Shown here: in pieces, positions 53,649 through 64,000 of the stretch
How positions within the stretch are numbered: the first letter of the stretch is position 1
Layout of the letters: each line of letters starts with the position of its first letter
Origin: Filosporella fistucella
Taxonomy: Eukaryota > Ascomycota > Leotiomycetes > Helotiales
NCBI GenBank assembly: GCA_030077755.1
Contig: JAQJZZ010000018.1
Coordinates: 1,116,001-1,180,000 of the forward strand
Length of the DNA stretch: 64,000 bases
Reading direction: 5' to 3'
Notes under the pieces: model-generated
What the model was told of the DNA's origin: nothing
What the model saw: only the letters and a program-made list of their open reading frames with translations
Databases searched by the model: none
Program-made: the position numbers and the translations under genes

Positions 53649-54399
53649 CTACTTCGAAAACGGACACTGTCCAGCCGCCTTCTCTCCTCCCTCTGTTGGC
53701 GGGGTAGCAAGCGCATCACCCTCTTGATGCTTCTCCAAATAATGTCTCGCAAACAAATCATTCTGGATCCAAACGACCTTATTCAGCGCTCGAATAACTT
53801 TGCTCTTCATCTGGTTGTCGATGACATCCATATCCATTACTGCTCCGACGAGAATATCAACTACATAGCCGAGGAGTACGCCCATGTGGATATACTCGAC
53901 TCGGAGATCGGGGCGCTTCTCGCGGTGCTTGAAGCCGGGTTTGCCGGTGTGCATGATACCCACATTGTTGAGGTAGACCCAGAATGGGGAAGTGGGAGAC
54001 AGATCTTTTGTGGTGACGAGTTTGACGATGTAGTTCTATTGATGTTTAATATGCTTTCTCAGAATACTAAGCATGTATGGGAGTGGTACAAACCTTCAAG
54101 AAATCTTTCCGTAAAGCGATTTGAGGATGCTCCAATGTGAGATCTTGCACATTCTTTACTGTCTCTCCTTCATAATCTGTATTCTTTGGTACGAATGCTT
54201 GGGCTGTGATATCGAATGAGAGGAGCTTGCCGTAGACTGCATCCAAAACAGCAGGTACGAGAGGAGCCACCAGAGGTGCGGCTGCGAGAAGGGCTTCGCC
54301 GTCTGCTGAGCTGAGCTCTAGAAATTTTGAGAGATATGTGATTCTTGAAGGGAGGTCTTCAAGAGATGCTGTATCGATGTGTTGCATTGTGGGAGACAT
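53649..54399 (-). CDS. Protoglobin-family heme protein, 230 residues
   Basis: complement(join(53649..54035,54094..54399)); the 58-base intron is phase 0 and joins RKDFLK to NYIVKLV. The protein matches the protoglobin/globin-sensor type: an N-terminal helix (LEDLPSRITYLSKFL), a long helix LVAPLVPAVLDAVYGKLL, HPQIALRKDFLK, then FWVYLNNVGIMHTG and EYIHMGVLLGYVVDILVGAVM. His131 in VGIMHTG sits where the proximal heme ligand (IGxxH pattern) is expected; that assignment is inference. It has no signalling output domain, so it is a single-domain protoglobin, as in several ascomycetes. Such proteins bind O2, CO or NO; the role in fungi is unclear. The C-terminus ends with a CPFSK tail. Confidence 0.85.
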
Positions 54400-56074
54400 T
54401 ATGATAGAAATTTCAGAATCAGATAGAAAATTGTGATGCTACTGTAGGAAATATAGGTAGTTTGAGATATTGAAAACCTGGATGATGAGGAATAGAAATC
54501 TCGACTCCGAGAACTTGCCACAGGATATATATCATAACCTCCATGTCCATCGTATGTTCCATTGACCAGAATAAGATCAACAACTCCTAGGAGAAGTCGG
54601 AGATGGAGAATTAAGATGATTATTAAGTTCAATGTCCAGCAGCCAGGTTTGGGCATTGCCATGAGAATTGCGGGTAGCGATGATTTGCCGGACGGATGAT
54701 ATCGATCGGATTACCATTCCGTGGGCTGTGTGGACGTGTTACCGATGATTGTGGGCTCATGTTGATTTCGTGCGTGTGCATGGGGTAGACAACCTTTCGA
54801 TATTGAGTCATGGTTGAACGAAAGTCGCCTGTTTATGTGGTAAAAGGTACGGAGCAGCTGGGAGGTGGCTGGGCGATTATGTAACATCCGTTTCCACCCG
54901 TTATGAAGAATGAACTCTCCTCTTTCTCCTTGCTCCATCTCCTCCATCCCTCCAACTATTATTGCATCACTGGATATTGTAGTACACACCAAGTTTTGCG
55001 CTTCGAATTATCTTGTTGTGTGTTTCTTCATTGCGGAATGCATCTAATGTCTCCAAACCCCCATGCGGTAGGACGAGCCAATATTGAGTGTCAGCTCTGA
55101 CGGATATTCGTGCCGTTCCGAAGACAACCCACCTCAGCCTCGGTGCACGGCGGTCAGTTTTCGCGCTTCATATGGCAGCTGGGAGCGACCGGTACAGCCA
55201 CATCGTTTTCCAACAATCCGGATCCGAGGAGATGCTTGGTATTCTATCTTCAGAACTTGTTCCGTGGGAGAATAATTGGGTCGAATTTTGACCTCATAAA
55301 TGGAAAGACCTTCAGCAAGGTGCCCCGTGCCCATTGCCCAGCAATATAAAATCATGTTTTCGAGAAATCACGAAATCCCGAGATGTGTTGTATTGTTTAT
55401 TCCTGCTACTGTCCTTGGTGTACGCAAATCCGAATACCCAGAATAGTGATAGCCAGCTATGAGGGTGACACTCAAAGTCGAGTTGGGATTCGTGGGATTT
55501 CGAGGAGGTCGATATTATTGCTATCGTTTTGCATCGGGAGTTCTCACACGAATCTAAGAACAACTTTATTAGTTCTGTCTGTGCTACGTGAACTTCTTGC
55601 GTGTGTTGTTGGTGCAAAAAAGGGTGTTCGGTTTGTCTCTGGTAGATACAAACAAGCGTGTCAAATGTGTAACTGCATTCTGCTCTCTCACCTGGTCTGA
55701 AATTGTTATCGGTGCTTGACTTCACGACTACTAGTTCTTGAGATTGTTCTGCTTCCACCGTGCCTTCGTCCCAATACTTTGCCGGCGCACGACAGCAGCA
55801 TGGATGTTGCCCGAAGTGTTGAATGTGTAGCTTCACATTGCTCCCAACGCTGTGTAGGTGTATACTGTGACTTTCATGGTATTTGATTACAGCAACGGTG
55901 ATTTATTACTTTTTGTATGTTCTGCTTCGTACTGATCTGTAGCTTTGACCCGGTTATCTTTTGGAGCTTGAAAGGCGGGTCTAGTGCTGATGAGTAAGGC
56001 TTCGTGAACGCATGGGGGCTACACAACGCTTTCGTTTTCCACTATCAAGGTGCATGCGAATTTTGACGTGTTGC
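54400..56074. other. Intergenic, no gene seen
   Basis: Upstream of the protoglobin gene. A 174-codon minus-strand frame (55312-55836) has no recognisable features and competes with a plus-strand frame; neither is accepted. No tRNA seen. Confidence 0.4.
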
Positions 56075-56577
56075 TAAGAGCCTGTTTGGCTCGCACTCAA
56101 ACGAATGATTGCGCCACCAAAAAGATTTCGCATTCCATTCGACCATAAAAGACTGCAAAAAAATTTCAAACCTGTTTGGCTCGTGAATTCCATTCAGGGA
56201 GTGATCTCTCACTCACGAATGCACTATACAAATTTTGAATGCGAGAAAAAGGTGTATTCCTATGAATATGTGCGCAATCACTCCCACAAAGTGCATGTTA
56301 CATTAATAAAACACACTTGAAAATTGCACAAGGCCATTTTATAGAATAATGCTATAACCCCTCCTATAGCTTCCTCTATAGTCTCTACATTGGAGGATAA
56401 GTAAGGGAGGCTTTTTGGACCCCTTAGTAGGCGGCATAATAATATAGAGAGAGAGGTGTAGTTGATATAGGGGAGGTGGATTTTTTGCAATAAGACTTAT
56501 GAAAATTCTACTCTAGCTAATAGCTCAATACTTTGAGTCATGGCCATTTTTTTATACGCGAGCCAAACGGGCTCTAA
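56075..56577. mobile_element. PIF/Harbinger-like MITE, 497 bp, with TAA target-site duplication
   Basis: Terminal inverted repeats of 17 bases: GAGCCTGTTTGGCTCGC at 56078-56094, and at the right end (56558-56574) the reverse complement of GAGCCCGTTTGGCTCGC, one mismatch. Both ends are flanked by TAA (56075-56077 and 56575-56577), the 3-bp duplication typical of PIF/Harbinger transposons. The interior has no transposase and includes a second internal copy of the CCTGTTTGGCTCG motif near 56170. It is therefore a non-autonomous element. The good match of the ends suggests it is fairly young. Confidence 0.78.
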
Positions 56578-57332
56578 GGTTTACGTTGCTACGCCTGTGG
56601 TGTTTTTCAAATTTTCCACAAATTTACCGCCGCCTCGCAAGGCTACCTGTATCAGTCTAACCTTTGAGAACCATCCCGCTTGCAAAGACTACAATCTTTC
56701 TATCTGTCTCATCCGCTACCCCCTCTACTCAAGTATGTGTACTTGGGTTATCTTTGCACATTACCCCTTCTCGGCCAGACGCTTAACTGCGTTATAAGCT
56801 ATTCATGATTGCTACACTCTGATGGAATACGGAAAGACTGTTACAGAAGACAGGCTCTCTAGAGGGGTTCGGAGAATAATCACGTACACAACAAGAGTCT
56901 GCCTTTCATAAAAATCCCTCGCTGCGATACACGCATCTCACGATATCTTCACTTTTTGGGGAATGAGAAGGACAGACACAGAAGACAAGCCCTCATTAAA
57001 GGTTCGGAAAACATTCATGTAACAGGAAGTGTACGCCACTCGTCAAAGCTCTTCGGTGTGTTGCACCTGGGCCACAATTGCGAGACTCGAGGACTGTGGC
57101 TGTCAGATTACGACGGAAGACTCTTTTGAACGACTGTCAAGGTAAATTATCACGCGCACATGTTATCTGCATGATCCCAATTCTTCTCTTCCTTCGGCGC
57201 GTCCAATCTCGCCCACCAGTATTGAACTGCGTTGCTTAGTCAACGCCAAACGACTCTGTGTATTCACTCGGAAGGTAAATTCAGGTCCCTTTCCCATGTA
57301 GTATGAACGCTATTACTAACCAGCTTACCAGT
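56578..57332. other. Intergenic, no gene seen
   Basis: Between the MITE and the ipA-like pseudogene. No gene or repeat recognised. Confidence 0.4.
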
Positions 57333-58289
57333 ATGTCTCAATCGAAGCTGCTTGAAAGCCTTATCAACAATCATTCCAATTTCACCCAACCTCGTTTCAC
57401 CGGACCTCCCTGTACCTGTCCAGAATTTGAACAGCAATATCTGCGGATCTCCCAACCTTACATCCGAACTGTCAGTGATACAGAGGCTGCTGCATCCTGC
57501 AAGAATCTAACACAGAGAATCAACGACAAGCATGGCAACCTCAAGAACGTGCTGGCTTCGCGAGGGTCTGGGATCGCCAGCAATGGAAGAAGATGACAGT
57601 GGAGAGTTGCGAGACACTTTTGAAATCCCTAAAGCTGCCACTATACGGAAAGAAGTGGTACGAGGGACAGATCCGTTACGATACTCTAGGTCAATTATAC
57701 TAAGACAGATGGCTGGAGGAATCAAGGGTTTATAAAGAGGTGCATCTTTTACCTTACATGAATCTGAAGGATCTGAAAGAGGACCCATCGAGACTAATCA
57801 AGCTTCGTAATATTGAAGCACGAGCAGAAAGTCAAACGGAATGGGGTGCTACTCCGGTGGCAACCAAGCCGAGCAGCGTGACGAAAGCCAAGGTTAAAAC
57901 TCGAGGGGAGTCATCGTAACTGCACCAAAAGCTTGTGAACTTGACTATTGCAGTTGACGAAAAGAATTCTGAGGGTAACTCTCAATCAACCCTGGTTAAA
58001 AAGTCGACGTATGCGGCGTTGACAAGCCTTTACGCTAAAGGAGGCTCAAAAACCATTGCGTGGGATAACTTCGTGGATGCAATGGACAAAGTTGGTTTTC
58101 CGTCTCGGGGCTGTAGGGGTTCGGCCTTCACATTTCAGCCCAGAAAGGGCTCCCAGTGGTACGGCAATGGACGCATTGTCTTCCATAGACCTCACCCGAG
58201 TTCAAATATTGATCCTGTCATTCTTCGATCAATTGGAAAGAGAATGACGAAGTGATTTGAATGGGATGAGACGACCTTTCAGCTGGCGG
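57333..58289 (+). pseudogene. Decayed ipA-like conserved fungal gene
   Basis: The frame from ATG 57333 runs to TGA 57594-57596. Family-like sequence continues in another frame (VWDRQQWKKMT, KKWYEGQIRYD), hits TAA in LYxDRW near 57711, and continues as VYKEVHLLPYMNLKDL. After a further stop near 57917 it gives TIAWDNFVDAMDKVGFPSR and RGSAFTFQP, then FHRPHPSSNIDP, a TGA 58253-58255 where the family has Trp, and FEWDETTFQLAG. The wAdFlxAMxxxGF...GSxxxFxP...FHxPHPsxxI...RRxGrRL layout matches the fungal ipA-like family, of unknown role. One frame change and at least two nonsense codons of C-to-T/G-to-A type suggest RIP or neutral decay. An intron across the frame change was considered, but no good splice pair was found. 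Confidence 0.6.
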
Positions 58290-59409
58290 GGTGATTGTGG
58301 AATGAGCGTACATTAGAAGGATGTAGATAGACCTACTTGAATTGATACCCCTGTTTGATTGTTAATGTAAATGAAGCTAATAATTGATTATTAGGCAAAC
58401 AATCCAAGCATATCTACTATTATATCCTCTTACTTCAATAAAAGTATAAATTTATAAGTAATCAATCGTGATAAGAGAGATGATTATATAAACTCACTGT
58501 CTTGTAAAATTCTATAAGATAGCGACCGACTTCAAAATAATAGATACTATTATTGTTTCTTATCTAATTCCCAAAACATCGAGACTATAATTCTTTATAC
58601 CTGCCGTCTCTATGAAATTATTCCCTAATTCCTAGCAAGCTGAATACCGGGTTATGTCGAGATGTAAACAAGGGAAGCTCGGCGATTAACTGAGGTTGAA
58701 ACCAGCTTCTATGCAAGCTAACTAACTTCTAATGAAATTTGCATCCAAGTTCTTGGAGTGAATAGGCACTATAAATAATCGTAATAAACACAAAGCGATA
58801 GGAATGTCTTCTAACATGAAGCTTTGAAGTGGAGTGAATCCCTGCAAATATCGGAGATCGTTACTTGGATTTTGAGGTTGAAGGACATGTGTTGTGAAAA
58901 GACTAGAAATTTACCAAAGTAGATGGACGTCAATGTTCCTTTACAGTGGCATTATTTGCAGCTGCAATACAAAATGGAAACGTTCGAACTAAGGAACCCC
59001 CCTTTACCTGCCAGAGAGACTCGAGAGATCTTCAAGGAATTGACCCTGGCAAGCCTTCGCCTCCTAAACTTTGGCATTTGCAAGCTAACTTTCTGCCCCA
59101 ACACCCTTGTATTTTTCTTGCACTATAAGAATCTCTTCCGAGGCTGACTTTCTGCTGTCGAAGTGAAGAATAGGAAATCGATCCTCATGTCGTACGTATA
59201 TATTGGGCACGATAGGTACGGACCCGCAAAACCTACCGTTTGCCGGTGGCACAGCCAGGCTTCAGTGAGCGAAGTTGAATTTACCAACAAGGCTGTGCGC
59301 ATTAAATCCTTCAAACCGGTCTCCACTCTGCCTGTCATCAAGAGAATAAGTCTATTTGAGAGAAGCAATATCCTTTTGATTGCTTTCTTGCGTTCTGACA
59401 CTGCTCAAG
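58290..59409. other. AT-rich intergenic tract
   Basis: 58360-58640 is strongly AT-rich with no reading frames. The remainder has short frames without recognisable features and includes the upstream region of the Mpv17-like gene. Confidence 0.45.
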
Positions 59410-60388
59410 ATGGGTCGTTCTCATATGCTGTCAGCTGTGCTGCAAACCATCATGCTTTCCTGCTGCGCTCAAATCATTTCACATCATCTGCTTTCGAATG
59501 CGATTTCCAATGCCAGCAACCATGAGTTGTGGCTCAACATCACGACCGCATTCAATGCAAGCGTTCAGGCAAATGAAAATAGGACAGCTAATTTCCAGCC
59601 CACAAATGGCACTATTCTCAATGGGACGGTGGCTACAAACGCTACGAATGGCATTTTCGATTCAAATAGCATTAGCGAGTCATTCTATTGGAAAACTCTT
59701 CCACGCCATTTCTTATTCATGATTCTTTTTGGTCCTCTGTATTACTATTGGCATATCTGGCTGGAGAGGTTCTTTCCAGCTCGCCCACGTGTTCATAATA
59801 TAGCGCCAGCTCGAGAGAAAGCAGGGCTGGGCGCAGGAGATGGGGATAATCGCGAAGAAGAGATTGTTCAGAAATGGATTGCTCAGGGAAAGGTTCGAAG
59901 AGCTTCACTGAGTTGGTGGAACACGTTTCTCAAATGGTTGCTCAACATTACTGTTGCGACGTTGTGGTCACAGAGCCTAGATTTCCTCATAGCAGAGACG
60001 CTCGCGGGGAAATCTCCCATCAAAACCATCAGATCACTATGGGGATTGGTAGGTGAAAGTACACTGAATCGCTTTTAACCTCACTGACATTGTCTAGAGC
60101 TCGCTTGTCGCCTTCTTTGTGTCGTTCTTGAACATTCGTCCACTGGCATCGTTGATAGGATTTATCGTCGTTCCTGCTCATAGGCGCATGCCGTTTGAAG
60201 CCGGGGCCAATTTAGTATGGATGCTCTTCTTCGGCGTCTTTGCGAGAGTAGTGTCCACATGGCTCATCAATTCTCCGACCATTCAGCATGCCGTTGGACT
60301 GTTTGTTGAATCGATGAATAATTCCACCAGGGAAGCCGGAGCTGGCAACACAAGCCCACGGTATCCTAGGATAGGCGATGAGTTGTAG
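59410..60388 (+). CDS. Mpv17/PMP22-family membrane protein, 309 residues
   Basis: join(59410..60048,60098..60388); the 49-base intron (GTAGGT...TCTAG) is phase 0 and joins LWGL to SSLVAFF. The frame is open upstream but ATG 59410 is its first ATG. The C-terminal two thirds match the Mpv17/PMP22 family of small organelle-membrane proteins: RHFLFMILFGPLYYYWHIWLE, SWWNTFLKWLLNITVATLW, then LNIRPLASLIGFIVVPAHRRMPFEAGANLVWMLFFG. In the family, members form channels or support metabolite balance in mitochondria or peroxisomes. Unusually, the N-terminal loop (about residues 34-85) is Asn/Thr-rich and has many N-glycosylation sequons (NAS, NIT, NAS, NRT, NGT, NGT, NAT) after a hydrophobic start. This hints at a secretory-pathway location or at a spacer only. 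The closest relatives are likely fungal-specific. Confidence 0.85.
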
Positions 60389-61658
60389 TGAGGTTTATCA
60401 CTGGGTTTTGATGATTGGCATACACGCACACCCTGGCATGAATTCTTTGGGGCCAGCAATTGAGAGCGATGATGGCAGCCCAGAGGGAGAACGTACGAGT
60501 TACGAAGAATAATATTGCTGGGCGGGTGTATGTGAGTCACGTGCGCAATCGAGACAATGTGGTGGTGCGAGATATTCTTTCCTGCACGCTGATAGCCCAA
60601 TTCAGAAGAGGAGGAAAAGAAGAAAAAGGCACACACTTAGGAGATGGCGGAATTCGAGTAGGATTCCAAACAGAAACCATGAATGACATGTTCAATTTCA
60701 ACTCTGAACCCGATTTTCCTGATATCTGTGGGGGAGTATGGGGAAGTGAACGTAACCTCACCTCTTGCATTTTTCGAGGGAATTGATACCATATCAATAA
60801 AACCATTACACTTCAGAAAGGGTAGAAATAACTGAGACTCTGTTTGCAAAACATGATGTTCAAATCTAGAGTGAGTTTACGAATAGTTTTAAATAAAGGA
60901 GGTTCAACCTAGATGCCAAGTGGATTTAAGATTCACCTCAAGTCCAGCCTGTAATAAACCACTACATTCGCTTGACCACAACTTGTAGAGCACTTGAACT
61001 TTGATGGGTATGCGGATGAGCAAAACCGTATAGGACAATCTAGTTGGAAGAAAGTCCCTCGTGACTATTCCAGGCTAACCCGGAACGCTTGAACCTATTC
61101 GACGGCTATGCAAGATATCGCGCTCTGCCTCCAGATATTATACCAATCTCCATTACGGTGGCGAGACTCAGTATGAGTATTAGTTCTTACGTAGTGGATA
61201 GAGTGATTGTACCAATTTCAAAATCTGTGAATTTTGGCTTGGCTATTTGTGGTTAGTACGATACAAGCACATCACTTCCCGGATCCGTACTTCTTCAAAC
61301 TCATATAATTATATTTGAGAGTGAAATAGTTCTCTGAAAGGAACAGAGCGCTTTCACATATTATATATATTAGTCTTCTATTATAGAATGTCCCTAGTAG
61401 TTTTATTTTTCTTCAGTTTTCGCTATCAAATGATTTTATTGGGCATGAGTAAAATTGGGACCTAGAAGGCTTAATAAAAGAAGTTTTAGTCCAGATCTAA
61501 TCCGCCGCCAGATGGGTTATAAATCGGATCAAAAACAATGCAAGCCCTCCATTTATCCAAATAATGTCAACTTTAAGAGTATCGTTACAACGAAACCTCA
61601 ACGAAACACACTCGAGATAACACAACCTCTCCAAGCCACACCATAATCAGATCTCGAA
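60389..61658. other. Intergenic, no gene seen
   Basis: Short frames only; AT-rich near 61300-61440. No repeat or RNA gene recognised. Confidence 0.4.
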
Positions 61659-61922
61659 ATGGTCGACAAAGGATTAATTATTTTAATCACTTTCTATGTA
61701 TTACTAGTTCTGGGACTTTTTGGGCATCCAATATATTTCATCATCATTCTAGCTATCCGTGAACGACTTCATTTTCGACGAGTGCAACGCCAACGACGAC
61801 TAGCTGGTTTGCCTCAGCTACCACCGATACCATCACCCACAGTGCTTCCACGGCCTCCGAACCAGCAGGTTCTGCGGAATATGCGTTTCACAGCAATGGC
61901 CGGCGCTTCATATGGATGCTGA
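61659..61922 (+). CDS. Small single-membrane-segment protein, 87 residues, hypothetical
   Basis: From ATG 61659. Residues 5-35 are strongly hydrophobic (LIILITFYVLLVLGLFGHPIYFIIILAI), followed by an Arg-rich stretch (RERLHFRRVQRQRRL) and a Pro-rich tail (LPPIPSPTVLPRPP). The layout, a membrane helix with positively charged flank, is protein-like, and a CT/A-rich leader precedes the ATG. No family is recognised. Confidence 0.4.
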   Translation: MVDKGLIILITFYVLLVLGLFGHPIYFIIILAIRERLHFRRVQRQRRLAGLPQLPPIPSPTVLPRPPNQQVLRNMRFTAMAGASYGC

Positions 61923-62286
61923 AATTTACCAAAAAGAGGTCAGGCAATTTGGTATGCCTTGCACAATTGGAGCTTGCTGGAGCTGGCGGGAAGTGGAAAA
62001 TCTAAATCTGGGTCATGCACATGACAAGTCAATTATCGCGCCTCAAACCGCAGTCCCAGTAAATTATTCTGTTTCCTCAGATGTTCCTTTTACCACTTGT
62101 ACACTCAACTCAGCTTGGAGCAATTCTGGTCTTTTAAAGTCCAAGCCAAAGCAGCTTTTCCGTACCTTGCGCGTTGTATCTCCGTGCGTCACGAAGTCTA
62201 ATTAGAGGTCCTAAGCCGGTAGATCGACTCGTTCTCCCAGGAACAATTTCGTGAGCTGGAAACATGAAGACGTCAATAGCAATAAT
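61923..62286. other. Intergenic, no gene seen
   Basis: Convergent ends of the small membrane ORF and the transcription-factor gene. A 97-codon plus-strand frame overlaps here but has no features. Confidence 0.4.
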
Positions 62287-63966
62287 TCATGATGCATGAC
62301 CGAAGAATGCGAAGTGAACAGATCCGTGATCGCAAAAGTCCTTAGGCACCACGAGGTGTCCAAATTCATCCACCCCCACAACCTTTCCCTGCGCTTCCTT
62401 GTAATAACTTGCTTCAAGATCCCAGAACTGCTGGATCATCTGAGCAATCATAGTGCTGTTCCACATCCCCTCTTGCCTCGGACATCGTAACATGAGCTCC
62501 ATTGCCGCGTTTCGAATATTCTCTAATGGACAGCAGACACAGACATAATAGAGCGGCCCTACCAAGCCAAAGTCGCTACTAAAGGTACGTGAGGGTTTTC
62601 CATTCTTTGTATCCTGTTCCGCTGTTGCAATCAACGGCCTCGATAAGTCGATGATAATCTGAAAGTCATCCACATGTTGCCAGAACTTCCCTCTGTTCAC
62701 TGTATCGTCCAGAGCCCTCATATCATTCATATCAGGTTGGATACCAGCCATCACTTTTGCTGTTGTGTGATGGATTTTCAGGAGTGCTGCCCCTTGTACT
62801 TCTTTGTTGGAGAGGCTTTTGCTTCTCGATGCCATGAATTTTTGGAAGGCGAGGTTCCACAAAAAGAGCTGGAATCGGTATTTTTCGAACATAGAAAGCG
62901 CTTCTGTAGATTGTAAAGCCATAGGCAAGTTTCCGCTGTATAGTTCCATGTCAGTATACGCTTGACAGAGAATGGAGGTTTGAGAGTGGCAATCTATAAT
63001 CACGAAAGACGAACTTACTCCCACATATAAAATGTCTTGAATAGTCCGTCCACAGACTGATCCAAGGCATTCCGAGCTTCCTCGAGACTTCCAAACTCTT
63101 TAGGGATGATAATCTCTTGCCCAGTCACTTCAATTAAACTTCTAGCAAAAGTTGTTTTATCATCGATAGCTTTTGTCTCTACGTAGATGACGCACTGCAT
63201 CGACAATCTCCTAAACAGAGGAACGATGTTTTCCTCGATCATATGATCCGCCGTTGGTGACCTCCTCATATCCCGCAAAATCCTAAGTCCACTTTGAAGA
63301 TGGACCATGGCTGATTCGAACCAACCTCGCAGGCTATCAAAGCAGACAAACAGTATACATGACATTAAGGCCGTCAATGAATCCTCCTTCTTGCGTGACA
63401 GAGACCTCCGCAGTGCTGTCATTGCTTTGGCATACTGATTCATCGCAAATTGATTCTTGTGGTCTTCCCCCGACGCCGCTCGCTGTGTTGAGAGCAGCTG
63501 CGTCCTATGCGAGAAATCCTCATGTAAGGCACCTATTGCGATCACAGCATGCTGTAACGAAGGATGCTCTATAGAAGCAGCTAGGACAAGTCGTTCCCAG
63601 AATGAGGAGCCATAGTAGCCAGAAAGTTCTAGCGCTGTATTGCGAAGGAAGAAATCAAACCCCCTCTTCTCATCGGCATTCCCAGGTATGTGTACAGACA
63701 TTCGCTGAATAAGGTTCGTAGAATTTTGGAGTGCTTCCCTGGATATCAAGATATCACTTTTGTACCCATCACATTTTCGTCCGGTGGAAGAACACCGCTG
63801 GCAGGTCGGCTTGGCTTCGTCACATTTGATTCTCCTGATTCTAATTGTTGTGTAAGTCAATGGACCATATAATAAAGAGTATTGTTACATACTTGCAAGT
63901 TCCACATCCCGTCTTCACCTTTGGACGGAGCCGCCGTTTGCGCTGCGGATGTTGATCTATGGCCAT
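62287..63966 (-). CDS. Zn2Cys6 fungal transcription factor, 514 residues
   Basis: complement(join(62287..62935,63019..63840,63893..63966)) gives 1545 bases. The first intron (63841-63892) splits the zinc cluster just after the second Cys, a common position. The N-terminal binuclear cluster has all six ligands: Cys21, Cys24, Cys31, Cys38, Cys41 and Cys48, with basic residues KIRRIK between. A long helical region follows (fungal_trans_2-like): FDFFLRNTALELSGYYGSSFW, LVLAASIEHPSLQHAVIAIGALHE, and a RSLSRKKEDSLTALMSCILFVCFD segment. This layout is common among regulators of secondary metabolism and nutrient use, but no target can be named and no biosynthetic cluster is visible. The second intron (62936-63018, 83 bases) is inferred from frame. 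The gene ends 34 bases from the window edge at its 5' side. Confidence 0.9.
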
Positions 63967-64000
63967 ATCGAGTCGTGTGTTCAGGAATTGCAAATACTGT

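Noticed and set aside
55312..55836. A 174-codon minus-strand open frame.
   Set aside because: No domain, no partner exon, and a competing plus-strand frame in the same place; composition looks like chance.

Overview
The window looks like chromosomal DNA of a filamentous ascomycete. The genes carry many short spliceosomal introns (about 45-110 bp, GT...AG, with CTAAC/CTAAT-like branch sites). HET-domain, Zn2Cys6, 2EXR and ABCC genes are typical of Pezizomycotina, and AT-rich tracts hold genes broken in a way that suggests repeat-induced point mutation (RIP). The 5S rRNA gene and the secreted and cysteine-rich gene families would fit Leotiomycetes (Helotiales), but that placement is a guess. 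Exon joins below come from reading splice sites and protein continuity by eye. The assembled coding lengths of the multi-exon models given with full joins are divisible by three.

Layout. 1-10 kb: a RIB2-type deaminase, a DUF1295 membrane protein and LCB2 (serine palmitoyltransferase). 10.5-15.8 kb: a 17-exon ABCC transporter. 16.9-18.7 kb: a 60-residue cysteine-rich protein and a small secreted protein. 19-28.5 kb: an island with a HET-domain protein, a decayed secreted-protein gene, a gasdermin-like pore-former and, divergently, a TPR-CHAT caspase-like protease. 30-34.8 kb: AT-rich, decayed sequence with a broken HET gene and a 5S fragment. 34.8-37.1 kb: a predicted ENTH-kinase fusion. 38.5-44 kb: a 5S rRNA gene, an MFS transporter and a 2EXR/AT-hook/double-chromodomain protein. 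44-48.3 kb is almost empty. 48-54.4 kb: a disordered proline-rich protein, triosephosphate isomerase, an 11-bp minisatellite and a protoglobin. 56-64 kb: a PIF/Harbinger-like MITE, an ipA-like pseudogene, an Mpv17/PMP22-like protein, a small membrane ORF and a Zn2Cys6 transcription factor.

The most interesting system is the divergent pair at 23.9-28.5 kb. A 281-residue gasdermin-like protein with a short C-terminal tail faces a roughly 1034-residue protein with helical repeats and a CHAT protease domain that keeps its His and Cys. From what is known of fungal gasdermins (HET-Q1 with the protease HET-Q2, and RCD-1), the inferred function is protease-triggered regulated cell death. The HET-domain gene about 2 kb away makes this a possible allorecognition/cell-death island. 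The ENTH-kinase fusion and the 2EXR/double-chromodomain protein are unusual architectures.
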